Part shown: positions 33,774 through 42,358 of the stretch, piece after piece
Layout: each line of letters begins with the position of its first letter
How positions within the stretch are numbered: position 1 is the first letter of the stretch
NCBI GenBank assembly: GCA_947168885.1
Contig: CAMVNQ010000014.1
Location: 30,571 to 94,570 of the forward strand
From: an uncultured Clostridia bacterium
Lineage (GTDB): Bacteria; Bacillota; Clostridia; Oscillospirales; Ruminococcaceae
DNA: 64,000 bases
Reading direction: 5' to 3'
Position numbers and translations under genes: made by a program
Notes under the pieces: model-generated
What the model saw: the letters and a program-made list of their open reading frames with translations, nothing else
The model's database searches: none
What the model was told of the DNA's origin: nothing

Positions 33774-35879
33774 TCACACACCCATAAAATTCACGCACAG
33801 CATCGTTGTGTCATCGAAGCGTTCGGTATTGCCGGCGAAATCGTTGATCCCGCGTGAAACACCGTCTATTACTTCCTCCGGAGAATCACCGGTCACATTG
33901 TTCAGAAGATCGATCGTCCGATCAATACCGAGATGCTCGCCCGCTTCATTCTTTACATCGGTAACACCGTCGGTATAGAGGAAAAGACTTCCGCCGCCGC
34001 TCATATCTATCGTAAGATCCTCATATTCCATATCGTCCGCGGTTCCCACAGGCGGCTGATTTTCGCTCTTCACGAGCTTGTAATCGCCGTTCCCGAGCTT
34101 AACTGCTGGGTATTCGTGACCCGCAGTTGCATAAGTCACGATACCGGTCTTAAGGTCGAGAACACCGAACCATATCGTGATGAAAAGCCCCATTTTATTG
34201 TTCTCGCAGATGTGTCTGTTCACATCGCGAAGTATTTCCGCGGGAGTCCCCGGAAGCAATGCACGGTCATGCAGTACGAGTTTCGATGTTGCCATGAACA
34301 GAGCCGCGGGAACACCCTTTCCCGATACATCCGCCATTATCAGCGCAAGGTGATCGCCGTCCGGCTGGAAATAGTCATAGAAGTCTCCGCCGACATTCTT
34401 CGCGGGTATCATTGACGCGCTTATCTTATAACGGTCACGCTTGACGAAGCCCGACGGCATCATATTTTCCTGTATCTGCGCCGCTACCCTGAGCTCCTGC
34501 GTCATCTTGTCGGTAAGGAATTTCTGATAGTGCATATTGATAAATCCGCCAAGACCCATGCTGACATAATTCGTAACAAGTACAGATCTTGCGTGTTCAT
34601 TGATGTCGTTTGTGACCTGAGAATAGCAGATATATCCGAACGGTTTCGACATAAAGTCAAGTGCGTTGAAGACAAGAGGGAATCCGGTATTTATCCGCCT
34701 GTCTATATCGGGAACAATATCGCACGCATCAAACGGCGCAATTACGTTATCCGGCTCATACGAATCGAAGAACAGCACCTTTTCCGCGACGTTCTCATGA
34801 CTTGCAAAATAGTTTCTGCCGCTTTCAAAGCAGCCCTTGTCCACAACACAGCACAGATCATGGGTTATGTAATGATCCAGACAGGAAGCAGCCTGCTCCG
34901 CAGATGCAGACATCTGCATCCTTGTCGAAATATCATACAGTATTCTTACGTCGTCCTGATAACGGTAAAATCTGTTGTTGAAGTCGTTCATCTTCGAATC
35001 GGAATCGGAATGCACATATTTGCAGCCGCACGACTCGTTCGGAGCGAGCTTCGGTATAACGGACGCGCTATGCGGTGCCTGTCCGTTGAGGACACCTGCG
35101 ATGCACTTTCCTATCGCTTCGGCAAGCTCAACGCTGTCGCAGCCGGCAGTCGTGATCTGCGGAGTGGCAAGTATAGCCTCATCTATACCGTCGAAACCGG
35201 TAACTATGACCTGCTCCGGCACTTTAACTCCCGCCTTTACGAAAACGTCACTGACATTGACTGCCATTACGTCGTTGGCACAGATGACAGCCTCGGGGAT
35301 ATTGCCGCTGTCGATGAGCTTCTGTGTGGCGTTGCGCGCAGGTAAGGACCAGAAATCGCCATAACTTACCATGCTTTCATCAAAAGCTATGCCGTTCTCT
35401 GTGACGACTTTTCTGAAGATCTCAATTCTGTCTTCGGAAAATTTGTTTCCCTTCTGCCCCGCCATAAAATGCGGCCTTTTTACGGAATGACCCTCTATTA
35501 CGTGACGAACGACGCTCTCGAACCCCTTTTCGTAGTCAAAGGAAATATCAGCCGTTCCGTCGTATTTTCCGTCAATGACAACAACCGGAACGGAATGCGC
35601 ATTCGCTTTGGAGATGATCTTTTCGGTAACCCTGCGGCTTTTTATCTTCTCATCCATTATGACAAGACATTCAAGCTTATCATAAGGAATAATGTCATAC
35701 ACATAAGTCTCGGGCGAGCTCATCTGCTCGTTCCAGTAAAGATCAATATTCATCGTGAATATCATCATACAGCAGTTGTACTGCTGAAGATACTCGTTAA
35801 GCTTTTCAAGGCAGCTGTAATGCTGATGTTCAGACATTCGCGACGTACATACCGCGATAATATTTTTTCCGTTTATCAT
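33774..35879 (-). CDS. LacI-type ligand-binding sensor fused to a PP2C/SpoIIE phosphatase
   Basis: Residues 1-290 of this 701-residue cytoplasmic protein are a periplasmic-binding-protein-like domain of the LacI/GalR type, without the DNA-binding helix-turn-helix. Recognisable parts are PVVVIDGKYDG, AVICANDVMAVNV and VIVTGFDGIDEA. Residues 300-460 are an uncharacterised, GAF-like region. Residues 465-701 are a PP2C phosphatase of the RsbU/SpoIIE group, with AAQIQENMMPS, NVGGDFYDYF, MADVSGKGVPAALFM, LYTDGVTDVKN and FDDTTMLCV, including the metal-binding aspartates. Such phosphatases dephosphorylate STAS-domain antagonists. Three STAS proteins are encoded in this window, making them candidate substrates. 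The leader contains a MITE. Confidence 0.87.
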   Translation of the reverse strand: MINGKNIIAVCTSRMSEHQHYSCLEKLNEYLQQYNCCMMIFTMNIDLYWNEQMSSPETYVYDIIPYDKLECLVIMDEKIKSRRVTEKIISKANAHSVPVVVIDGKYDGTADISFDYEKGFESVVRHVIEGHSVKRPHFMAGQKGNKFSEDRIEIFRKVVTENGIAFDESMVSYGDFWSLPARNATQKLIDSGNIPEAVICANDVMAVNVSDVFVKAGVKVPEQVIVTGFDGIDEAILATPQITTAGCDSVELAEAIGKCIAGVLNGQAPHSASVIPKLAPNESCGCKYVHSDSDSKMNDFNNRFYRYQDDVRILYDISTRMQMSASAEQAASCLDHYITHDLCCVVDKGCFESGRNYFASHENVAEKVLFFDSYEPDNVIAPFDACDIVPDIDRRINTGFPLVFNALDFMSKPFGYICYSQVTNDINEHARSVLVTNYVSMGLGGFINMHYQKFLTDKMTQELRVAAQIQENMMPSGFVKRDRYKISASMIPAKNVGGDFYDYFQPDGDHLALIMADVSGKGVPAALFMATSKLVLHDRALLPGTPAEILRDVNRHICENNKMGLFITIWFGVLDLKTGIVTYATAGHEYPAVKLGNGDYKLVKSENQPPVGTADDMEYEDLTIDMSGGGSLFLYTDGVTDVKNEAGEHLGIDRTIDLLNNVTGDSPEEVIDGVSRGINDFAGNTERFDDTTMLCVNFMGV

Positions 35880-35923
35880 AAGATCACCGCCAAAAGAAAT
35901 AATACATCAGAGTTTTCTTTTAA

Positions 35924-36081
35924 GGGTACCTCTAAAAAACCGCTTTGAATAGTGAAAATGAGATGATTGCGCCAAATGCAAGGAAAGGCTCCGAAAGCTT
36001 GCTGACGCAAGGTGAGGAGACTTGACGAAGCAGTTGGTGCAAGCAGTTCTTTTTCTCTCAAATGGGTTTTTAGAGGTTCCC
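35924..36081 (-). mobile_element. 158-bp MITE, copy 2, in the leader of the sensor-PP2C gene
   Basis: This is the same element as at 22830, in opposite orientation. The ends are GGGTACCTCTAAAA and TTTTAGAGGTTCCC, and TTAA is duplicated at both sides (35920-35923, 36082-36085). Its right end lies five bases downstream of the promoter's -10 box. Confidence 0.88.
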
Positions 36082-36086
36082 TTAAT

Positions 36087-36115
36087 ATTATACCACAAAC
36101 CTTACTGTTTTTCAA
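36087..36115 (-). promoter_or_regulatory. Sigma-A-type promoter of the sensor-PP2C gene
   Basis: Minus-strand TTGAAA and TATAAT have a 17-base spacer. The MITE begins five bases after the -10 box, so the transcript should start at the element's edge. Confidence 0.75.
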
Positions 36116-36182
36116 GCCCTGTTTTTGCAGCAAAAGCGGTTTTCCGCTTCTTCGCAGAAAACCGTATGATATATCGTACATA

Positions 36183-36896
36183 TCATGAAATGTTAGTTGC
36201 AATACCCACCGAAACGAATTTATCGAGTACAGCTTTCAGATCGGTGCCCTCAGACGCTTCCCAGTGACGCACGCCCTCTACTTTATAGCGGATCTTCCCG
36301 TCAGCAAGCGGAGTTTCTATGTAGTGATCCTTATAAAAGTCGTCATGCGATACTTTACGGTCATAAAGCACGCCGCCGCATTCAGAAAGAGGGCATCCCG
36401 GGAAATTGACATTCCAGATCTGGTCGAGTCCGAGAGGCTTTTCGATAAGCAACGCCATGATCTCCTCAAGATAACGGTCGGTGACCTCATGGATGTCTGC
36501 CGCCTCCTCGGAAAACGCGATAGTATGTATCCGCTTGAATGCCGCTTCAAAAGCCGCACCTGCTGTCGCCGAATACTGTATGTCGGTGGCGACATTATAG
36601 CCATAGTTTATCCCCGAAAATACGTGATCGGGCATACCGGGGACTATGTTCATCGAGCCTATGCGCACGCAGTCAGCGGGCATTCCTCCGCAGGCGAACG
36701 CGTGTACTCCGGCGACCGGAAAATCCGCCTTCCACACGTCAACGCCTTCACGAAGAGTCACGCTGTGAGATACAGCGCTTCTCTGACCGTCGGGAGCCAC
36801 CACCCACACTTCCCCGAATTTGAGCGCTGCCTGCGCGAGCCTTCTGATCCCGTCAGATGATATACCGTCGTCGTTTGTTATCAATATCTTTCGCAT
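36183..36896 (-). CDS. surE: 5'/3'-nucleotidase SurE
   Basis: This 237-residue SurE-family phosphatase removes phosphate from nucleoside 5'- and 3'-monophosphates. The N-terminal metal motif ITNDDGI is followed by VVAPDGQRSA, the GMPADCVRIG segment and VFSGINYGYN, all family hallmarks. The start is placed at 36896 (GCGGAGGAACAG upstream). It follows the PaaK-like gene by 13 bases on the same strand, so the two are co-transcribed. Confidence 0.92.
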   Translation of the reverse strand: MRKILITNDDGISSDGIRRLAQAALKFGEVWVVAPDGQRSAVSHSVTLREGVDVWKADFPVAGVHAFACGGMPADCVRIGSMNIVPGMPDHVFSGINYGYNVATDIQYSATAGAAFEAAFKRIHTIAFSEEAADIHEVTDRYLEEIMALLIEKPLGLDQIWNVNFPGCPLSECGGVLYDRKVSHDDFYKDHYIETPLADGKIRYKVEGVRHWEASEGTDLKAVLDKFVSVGIATNIS

Positions 36897-36909
36897 CTGT
36901 TCCTCCGCT

Positions 36910-38238
36910 TTAAATAAAATCTTTATATATGTGCTTGAATTTTCCGCTGACCCTGTGCGCTTCAGGAGCCTTTTCCGAGCGCAATATCTCAATGCCGTCC
37001 AGTCCCTTGCTCTCAAAAAACCCGTTCAGATCATGTCTTGCCTGCTCGAACGCGCTTTCCGGTTCGTCGGATACTATGCGAAGTTCCAGCCTGCTCTCCG
37101 AGCGTTGTATAAGCTGAAAGCGGCGTATCGGCTTCACTTCCTCAAGTATCTTATAGAGCGACATCGGTGCAATGCTCACACCGCCGGCAAACGTCAGTAT
37201 ATCATCCGTCCTGCCCTCGATCTCAAGCCAGCGTGTATTTCGTCCGCACGGACATTTTTCGTCGTGAACGATAACCCGGTCGGTAAGCTCATAGCGTATG
37301 AACGGCTGGATGTAATTTGACAGGTTCGTGATGAGCAACTTGTCAGAACGCTCGCCGCAGGCAACGGGAGCATTGTTCTTATCCACCGGTTCTGCTATTA
37401 CCCAGTCCTCGTTTATGTGAAGATGATGTTCCGGACATTCACACGCGATCTCGCCCGCTTCGGTACAGGAATAGTGCGTCTGGACATAGCAGCCGAATTT
37501 GTCCGTCAGCTTTCGGCGTATCTCGTCTGTGAGAAGTTCTCCGCCCGTTATCACCACATCCGGCTGAATATTGAGTTCGGCTATATCCGCGAGCAGTGCG
37601 AGATTTGACGGATAACCGCTTAGCATAGCGGGACGGAATTCGTTAAGTTCCTTTACTATCTGCGCTTCGGGAGCGTTCACATCAACCGTTATCTTCGTCT
37701 TTTTCCGTGGCATTTTCAGCTGAAGATAACGTGACATACCGCAGGCAAGATAAAAGCCGTAATTTGCGAAAACTCCGGCGGTGCGCTTGCCGTGAGAAAG
37801 GAACCTGTCAAGATCCTCGCGGCGGGCGAATGTGCGCAGTGCAGCAACAGCGGACTGAACATCGATATTCTGACTGTCGTACAGCACCACGGCGGGGTTT
37901 CCGGTCGAGCCGGATGTCTTGAATATCAGATATTTTCCGTCGATCATACGCCCGACGTTATCGATATTTTCAGTAAACTCGTCTATGCGCTTCATAGTTA
38001 TGTTCCGGTCTGTGACAACACTGTCGAAGTTTGCCATGATCTCCGGCTTGCTTGTCGGCGGAAGATCGGAAAGACGCAGATCGTCACCGACATTTTTGTA
38101 CAGCTCACGATAATAGGGACTGTTTTTCCTCGCGAAAGCGACAAGCTTTGCAAGACGTATGCGCTGCAGTTCCTCCAGCCTTTCACGCTGCATCTTACCG
38201 CTGCTGCGGGTTTTCATCATCGTTCCGAAAAGGCTCAT
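36910..38238 (-). CDS. PaaK-like AMP-forming adenylate ligase
   Basis: This 442-residue cytoplasmic protein of the phenylacetate-CoA ligase/coenzyme F390 synthetase-like family adenylates a carboxylate. The P-loop-like FKTSGSTGNPAVV lies at about residues 106-118. The motif YSCTEAGEIACEC and the metal-site cysteines/histidines around PEHHLHINEDW are typical, followed by ELTDRVI and a C-terminal domain with GGVSIAPMSLY. The substrate cannot be read from sequence. It heads an operon with surE. Confidence 0.85.
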   Translation of the reverse strand: MSLFGTMMKTRSSGKMQRERLEELQRIRLAKLVAFARKNSPYYRELYKNVGDDLRLSDLPPTSKPEIMANFDSVVTDRNITMKRIDEFTENIDNVGRMIDGKYLIFKTSGSTGNPAVVLYDSQNIDVQSAVAALRTFARREDLDRFLSHGKRTAGVFANYGFYLACGMSRYLQLKMPRKKTKITVDVNAPEAQIVKELNEFRPAMLSGYPSNLALLADIAELNIQPDVVITGGELLTDEIRRKLTDKFGCYVQTHYSCTEAGEIACECPEHHLHINEDWVIAEPVDKNNAPVACGERSDKLLITNLSNYIQPFIRYELTDRVIVHDEKCPCGRNTRWLEIEGRTDDILTFAGGVSIAPMSLYKILEEVKPIRRFQLIQRSESRLELRIVSDEPESAFEQARHDLNGFFESKGLDGIEILRSEKAPEAHRVSGKFKHIYKDFI

Positions 38239-38341
38239 TTTATCCTCCTTTTCCGGCTTAGGCTCAGCCGGGCAAAGAACATCTTTGTTTATCCGCAGAA
38301 CGTTTCCATATCTTCAAACCGCGGCGTTTCATTATCTTTTA

Positions 38342-38370
38342 ATTATACTACATTTTCCCGGAAATTTCAA
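38342..38370 (-). promoter_or_regulatory. Sigma-A-type promoter of the PaaK-like/surE operon
   Basis: Minus-strand TTGAAA and TATAAT have a 17-base spacer, about 100 bases upstream of 38238. Confidence 0.75.
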
Positions 38371-38438
38371 TAGATTTGTCATTAATGAAAGTTTCAGACC
38401 ATGCGATTTTTGCGCTTTTTAATATCGCAAAAATATGC

Positions 38439-38467
38439 TTGAAAACGGCACAAAAGTATGATATTAT
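38439..38467 (+). promoter_or_regulatory. Sigma-A-type promoter of the GH8 gene
   Basis: TTGAAA and TATTAT have a 17-base spacer, 41 bases upstream of the ATG at 38509. It diverges from the PaaK-like operon promoter. Confidence 0.72.
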
Positions 38468-38508
38468 ACTATCAAACAGTTTTTGCATGGCAGCGAAAGG
38501 AGCAATCA

Positions 38509-39642
38509 ATGACGAAAAACGAATACCGCAATGTGTTTTCCGAGATCGGCAAAACAGAAGATGAAATAAACAAAAAAATAAAGGACTCCGTAAACGAGTT
38601 CTTTTTCGGCGAAAACAGGCTTTACCACGAGGTCGGTGACGATATGGCGTATGTCGAGGACACCGGCAACAATGACGCACGCACCGAAGGTATGTCCTAC
38701 GGTATGATGCTCTGCGTACAGCTTGACATGAAGAGCGAATTCGACAGACTATGGAAGTGGTCGAAGAAGTATATGTTCATGACCGACGGCAACAACGAAG
38801 GATATTTTGCGTGGTCGTGCAAAGTCACAGGCGAAAGGAACGCAAACGGTCCCGCACCCGATGGCGAGGAGTTCTACGCAATGGCGCTCTTCTTCGCATC
38901 GCACAGGTGGGGCGACGGAGATGGGATATTCAACTATTCGCATGAAGCACGAGAGCTCCTCCGTGCCTGCATACACAAGGGCGAGAACGGACGTGTCGGC
39001 GCTCCTATGTGGAACAGGGACAACAAGCTGATACTGTTCGGTCCCGGATGCGACTTCACCGACCCGTCGTATCATCTGCCGCATTTCTATGAGCTTTTCG
39101 CACAGTGGGCGTATGATGAGGACAGAGCATTCTTCGCCGAAGCTGCCGCAGCAAGCCGCGAATATCTCATTAGATCATGCCACGGAAAAAGCGGAATGAA
39201 CCCCGAATACGGTGAATTCGACGGCTCTCCTATGTCCCGCAGGCTGCCGTGGATGAACGAGCGTCACGACTGGTTTTTCAGCGACTCTTACCGGACCGCG
39301 GCGAACATCGGACTCGACTTTGAGTGGTTCAGAAAGGATATAGGTCAGTGTTCGGGACCGGAAAGACTCCGCGAGACTCTCGACCCGGACAAGGACGGTA
39401 TCTGCGCAATATACGAAACAGACGGAACTCCGCTCGGTGAACCGGCAAAGCACCCGCTCGGACTTATCGCGACCACGGCACAGTCCGTTCTTTCTTCGCC
39501 CGCTCCCCTGTCGGAACGCTCACGGCGCTGGGTAGAACGCTTCTGGAGTGAACCTATGCGCACCGGAAAATACCGCTATTATGACAACTGCCTGTACTTC
39601 TTTGCGCTTCTTGCGCTAAGCGGTAATTACAGGATATACTGA
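38509..39642 (+). CDS. GH8 reducing-end-xylose-releasing exo-oligoxylanase (Rex-type)
   Basis: This 377-residue cytoplasmic enzyme of glycoside hydrolase family 8 has no signal peptide, like Rex enzymes that trim imported xylo-oligosaccharides from the reducing end. The general-acid glutamate is in DARTEGMSYGMM (Glu60). The probable base aspartate is in DWFFSDSYRTAANIGLD (Asp259). The barrel repeats AWSCKVTGE, EEFYAMALFFA and MNPEYGEFDG fit the family. The start follows GAAAGGAGCAATCA. It is monocistronic, and no xylose genes are adjacent. Confidence 0.9.
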   Translation: MTKNEYRNVFSEIGKTEDEINKKIKDSVNEFFFGENRLYHEVGDDMAYVEDTGNNDARTEGMSYGMMLCVQLDMKSEFDRLWKWSKKYMFMTDGNNEGYFAWSCKVTGERNANGPAPDGEEFYAMALFFASHRWGDGDGIFNYSHEARELLRACIHKGENGRVGAPMWNRDNKLILFGPGCDFTDPSYHLPHFYELFAQWAYDEDRAFFAEAAAASREYLIRSCHGKSGMNPEYGEFDGSPMSRRLPWMNERHDWFFSDSYRTAANIGLDFEWFRKDIGQCSGPERLRETLDPDKDGICAIYETDGTPLGEPAKHPLGLIATTAQSVLSSPAPLSERSRRWVERFWSEPMRTGKYRYYDNCLYFFALLALSGNYRIY

Positions 39643-39660
39643 CCGGCACACTAATGAAGA

Positions 39661-39702
39661 TAAAAATAAAGCTCCCTTAAAGATGATTTCAATAAGGGAG
39701 CT
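39661..39702 (-). terminator. Terminator of the PAP2/STAS-kinase operon
   Basis: AGCTCCCTTA (39670-39679) pairs with TAAGGGAGCT (39693-39702), followed on the minus strand by TTATTTTTA. It may also slow plus-strand transcripts from the GH8 gene. Confidence 0.82.
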
Positions 39703-39721
39703 CATATTGTTTCCTGCAAAA

Positions 39722-40903
39722 TCAGATATCGAACAGCAGGCTGTCCGTCACGAATGCGAGTTTTTTCAGACGCTCAACTGTATGCTCGATGCGTGTCCTG
39801 AAAAGCTCTGTTTCATGGTCGGAAACAAGGTCGATCAGGAAAAGGAACCTTATGCAGCCGACTATCGTTATCTTGTCACGAAGCTGTGTAATCCGGGCTT
39901 CGTCCTGTGTATCAAAATAATAACCGACAAAATCTTCCCACACCTTAACTGTCGTATCCGAAGGCAGCCCGAGGAAATCCATGCTGTTCGACGGCTCGTC
40001 CTCACCGAACGCGAAATATGTGACATAAACCGACTGGATATCGAAGATCGGGTGACCCTCCGAGAGCGTATCCATATCGATAAGCATCGGCTCGTCGTCC
40101 TTCATCATAACATTCTTCATCTGCGCGTCACCGTGTATCACGTTGTGCATCTCGGGTATTTCCGAGAGAAGCGCTTCAAGCCGTCTGTACAGGTCGTCAT
40201 CGAGATATTTTTTCACGGATTCGAGATAGCCGAGGCACTTTTCCTTCGCCGATTCAAGCTTTCCCGCCGGAACAGTCTGGCTGTTGACAAGGTGAAGGAA
40301 ACGTGCGTACTGTTTTATAATATCGTCCGTTTTTTCCGGCTGCTCTATGAGCAGGTCGTTGAATGTCTTTGCGTTGATAAGCTCAAACACCGAACCGTAA
40401 CTGTCACCTACGCGGACAACATCGTAAGGTATAGCAGTCGGTACTCCCGCAACGAGCGCAGTTCTCGCGAGCTTCTTTTCGTTCTGTATCATGGAAAGGC
40501 TCTCGGGCGACCTGTAAACTTTTACGATAGTTTCCGGGTCAATACGATAAACCGTTCCGTAAAACCCGTTGCCGATCACCTTACAGCCGTCCACACTTAC
40601 CCTTCGGTATGCTTTCTTTATATCGAGCATCTCCGTGAATCCGGTAGTTTCAAAAATATCGTAAACGTCACGGGACACGTTTATAACCGAGACATGTTCC
40701 TTCGATGATTTCATCACTTTCAGAAGCACACGAAGTCCCGCGCTTGATATGTATTCGAGCTTTTCCGCGTCAAAGACCACTTCCGCACCGGGGTGCAGTG
40801 AAGTCACAGCAAACACGTCATTCTCTGTCTGTAATGCGTTGTTAGCATCTATCCTTCCTTCAAGAAAAATGGTAAGCTTATTGTTATCTGTGTTCGACTT
40901 CAT
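39722..40903 (-). CDS. STAS domain fused to an aminoglycoside-phosphotransferase-like kinase (paralog 2)
   Basis: This 393-residue protein has the same build as the gene at 21393. A STAS domain (residues 1-97) carries EYISSAGLRVLLK and the near-identical linker SRDVYDIFETTGFTE. It is followed by a kinase domain with GNGFYGTVYR, VKVY, the catalytic VIHGDAQMKNVMM, the metal aspartates in LIDMDTL and GHPIFD. The shared unusual parts and conserved neighbours indicate one ancestral two-gene unit. It starts 15 bases after the PAP2 gene, with GGAGGTACTGTA as ribosome site. Confidence 0.87.
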   Translation of the reverse strand: MKSNTDNNKLTIFLEGRIDANNALQTENDVFAVTSLHPGAEVVFDAEKLEYISSAGLRVLLKVMKSSKEHVSVINVSRDVYDIFETTGFTEMLDIKKAYRRVSVDGCKVIGNGFYGTVYRIDPETIVKVYRSPESLSMIQNEKKLARTALVAGVPTAIPYDVVRVGDSYGSVFELINAKTFNDLLIEQPEKTDDIIKQYARFLHLVNSQTVPAGKLESAKEKCLGYLESVKKYLDDDLYRRLEALLSEIPEMHNVIHGDAQMKNVMMKDDEPMLIDMDTLSEGHPIFDIQSVYVTYFAFGEDEPSNSMDFLGLPSDTTVKVWEDFVGYYFDTQDEARITQLRDKITIVGCIRFLFLIDLVSDHETELFRTRIEHTVERLKKLAFVTDSLLFDI

Positions 40904-40918
40904 TACAGTACCTCCATT

Positions 40919-41866
40919 CTACACTTCCGCTTCTTTTTTTCCGAGCACGGCCTTCATAACAGCCGGCCATATTGCGATGATGAACAAAATCTTGATAAAA
41001 TCTGACGCCAGTCTGCCCCATTGAGCGCCAAGAAGTGCAACACACGGCGCTTTTAAGCTCGCGATGATGAAGAACGTCAGCACCGCGCCGACAAGCCCTG
41101 CGGCAAGATTTGCCTTTGTAAAACGAGGCTCGAATCTTACCCAGGTTTTTTCTATAAACCGTGAAATACAGAACCCGATAAAGATACCGATGTCACCGAA
41201 TGCATCGACCTTCATCTTTTCCGGATCGACAAGCAGTACCCCGTCTATATAATCCATAGGATAAGGCTTGAAAGAAATGTAAACAAGTGCCGCTATACCG
41301 AACAGAATACCCGCGGCAATGAATATGTTCTCCTTTTCGGGATGACCGGAAAGGTATCTGAAAACTTTGGACATTCCGAGAAGCGTGAGTCCGCCGAGCG
41401 TAAGTCCCACAAGAACGTCCTGCGGCGTATGTACACCGAGGTAATTACGTGAGAAGCCTGTCAGCGCGATAAGTATGATACAAAGAACGGATATCCAGCG
41501 CATCTTTTTCCATGCGCTCACCGCCATCGAGCCATATATCGGGGCAGCCGTCATTGTGTGTCCGCTCGGGAAAGAATAGCCCGTTGCCGTGGTTATCGCG
41601 TCCCCAGCGGGAAGTACACGCGCATCTCTTATCCACGGACGGTAAATACAGCATGTCAGCTTCACTACGGCATTTACGGCGACGCAGGCGGTATATGACG
41701 CGAACGAATAAAGCCCGCTTTTTTTATCGACACACCAGTAGATGAACGCGGGTATTATCATCAGATATGTGATCGCAAAAAGAGAGAGCATTTCCATAAA
41801 CGGTGTAAGAGCGTCATTTATACCGTTTCTGAAATTCTGTAAAAGCAATAAATAATCAATATCCAT
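40919..41866 (-). CDS. PAP2-family membrane phosphatase
   Basis: This 315-residue integral membrane phosphatase has about eight hydrophobic segments. The three PAP2 signatures are complete: KLTCCIYRP (K-X6-RP), YSFPSGHT and SRNYLGVHTPQD. Substrates in the family include undecaprenyl diphosphate, phosphatidic acid and sphingolipid phosphates; which applies here is unknown. The gene precedes the STAS-kinase gene by 15 bases and follows a Spx/ArsC-like gene by 15 bases, so all three form one operon. The order PAP2 then STAS-kinase is repeated at 20445-22568 with a different PAP2 subtype. Confidence 0.88.
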   Translation of the reverse strand: MDIDYLLLLQNFRNGINDALTPFMEMLSLFAITYLMIIPAFIYWCVDKKSGLYSFASYTACVAVNAVVKLTCCIYRPWIRDARVLPAGDAITTATGYSFPSGHTMTAAPIYGSMAVSAWKKMRWISVLCIILIALTGFSRNYLGVHTPQDVLVGLTLGGLTLLGMSKVFRYLSGHPEKENIFIAAGILFGIAALVYISFKPYPMDYIDGVLLVDPEKMKVDAFGDIGIFIGFCISRFIEKTWVRFEPRFTKANLAAGLVGAVLTFFIIASLKAPCVALLGAQWGRLASDFIKILFIIAIWPAVMKAVLGKKEAEV

Positions 41867-41881
41867 AATATTCCGTCCTTA

Positions 41882-42223
41882 TCATTCCCATGTTTTCCAT
41901 ACATCCGGCGCATAGCCGACTGTCGCTTTCTTTCCGTTGCGAACGATAGGCTGCTTCAGTACCGACTGATTTTCCAGCAGCTTTTCAAATTTCTGCTCCG
42001 GCACAAGATACTGTATAAGAGCAAGCGTCTGCTTGTCCTTACAGTCCGGATCTATCAGCGCGTCAAGACCTCCGGCAGCCTGTATCACAGACTGGAGCTC
42101 GCCTTTGCTCAGCCCCTTTTCTTTCAGATCGACGGACTGGAATTTTATCCCGCGCTCCTTGAAAAAGCGCTCCGCCTTCCGCGTGTCGGCACTTTTCTTT
42201 GTGCCGAATATCTGAATGTTCAT
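41882..42223 (-). CDS. ArsC/Spx-fold protein lacking the active-site cysteine
   Basis: This 113-residue thioredoxin-fold protein of the ArsC/Spx/YffB family includes QIFGTKKSADTRKAERFFKE at the N-terminus, KEKGLSKGEL and the C-terminal KQPIVRNGKKATVGYAPD. In true arsenate reductases and Spx the first motif is CxxC or C; here those positions are Ser and Thr, so arsenate reduction is not expected. It may bind RNA polymerase or another partner. It is first in the operon with PAP2 and the STAS-kinase, with GGGGTGAGAAAGCATA upstream. Confidence 0.8.
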   Translation of the reverse strand: MNIQIFGTKKSADTRKAERFFKERGIKFQSVDLKEKGLSKGELQSVIQAAGGLDALIDPDCKDKQTLALIQYLVPEQKFEKLLENQSVLKQPIVRNGKKATVGYAPDVWKTWE

Positions 42224-42358
42224 TATGCTTTCTCACCCCATTACGCTGTAACATCAGCATTTTTCAGGCGCACACCAGTACTGTGACCTTATCGTCATAT
42301 CCGGGAACAGCGCCGCTAAAACCGAAAATACTATTTCCCTGAATGCTCTCTTCGCATC

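Noticed and set aside
41882..42223. Arsenate reductase (arsC)
   Set aside because: The catalytic cysteine is absent and no ars genes are adjacent.
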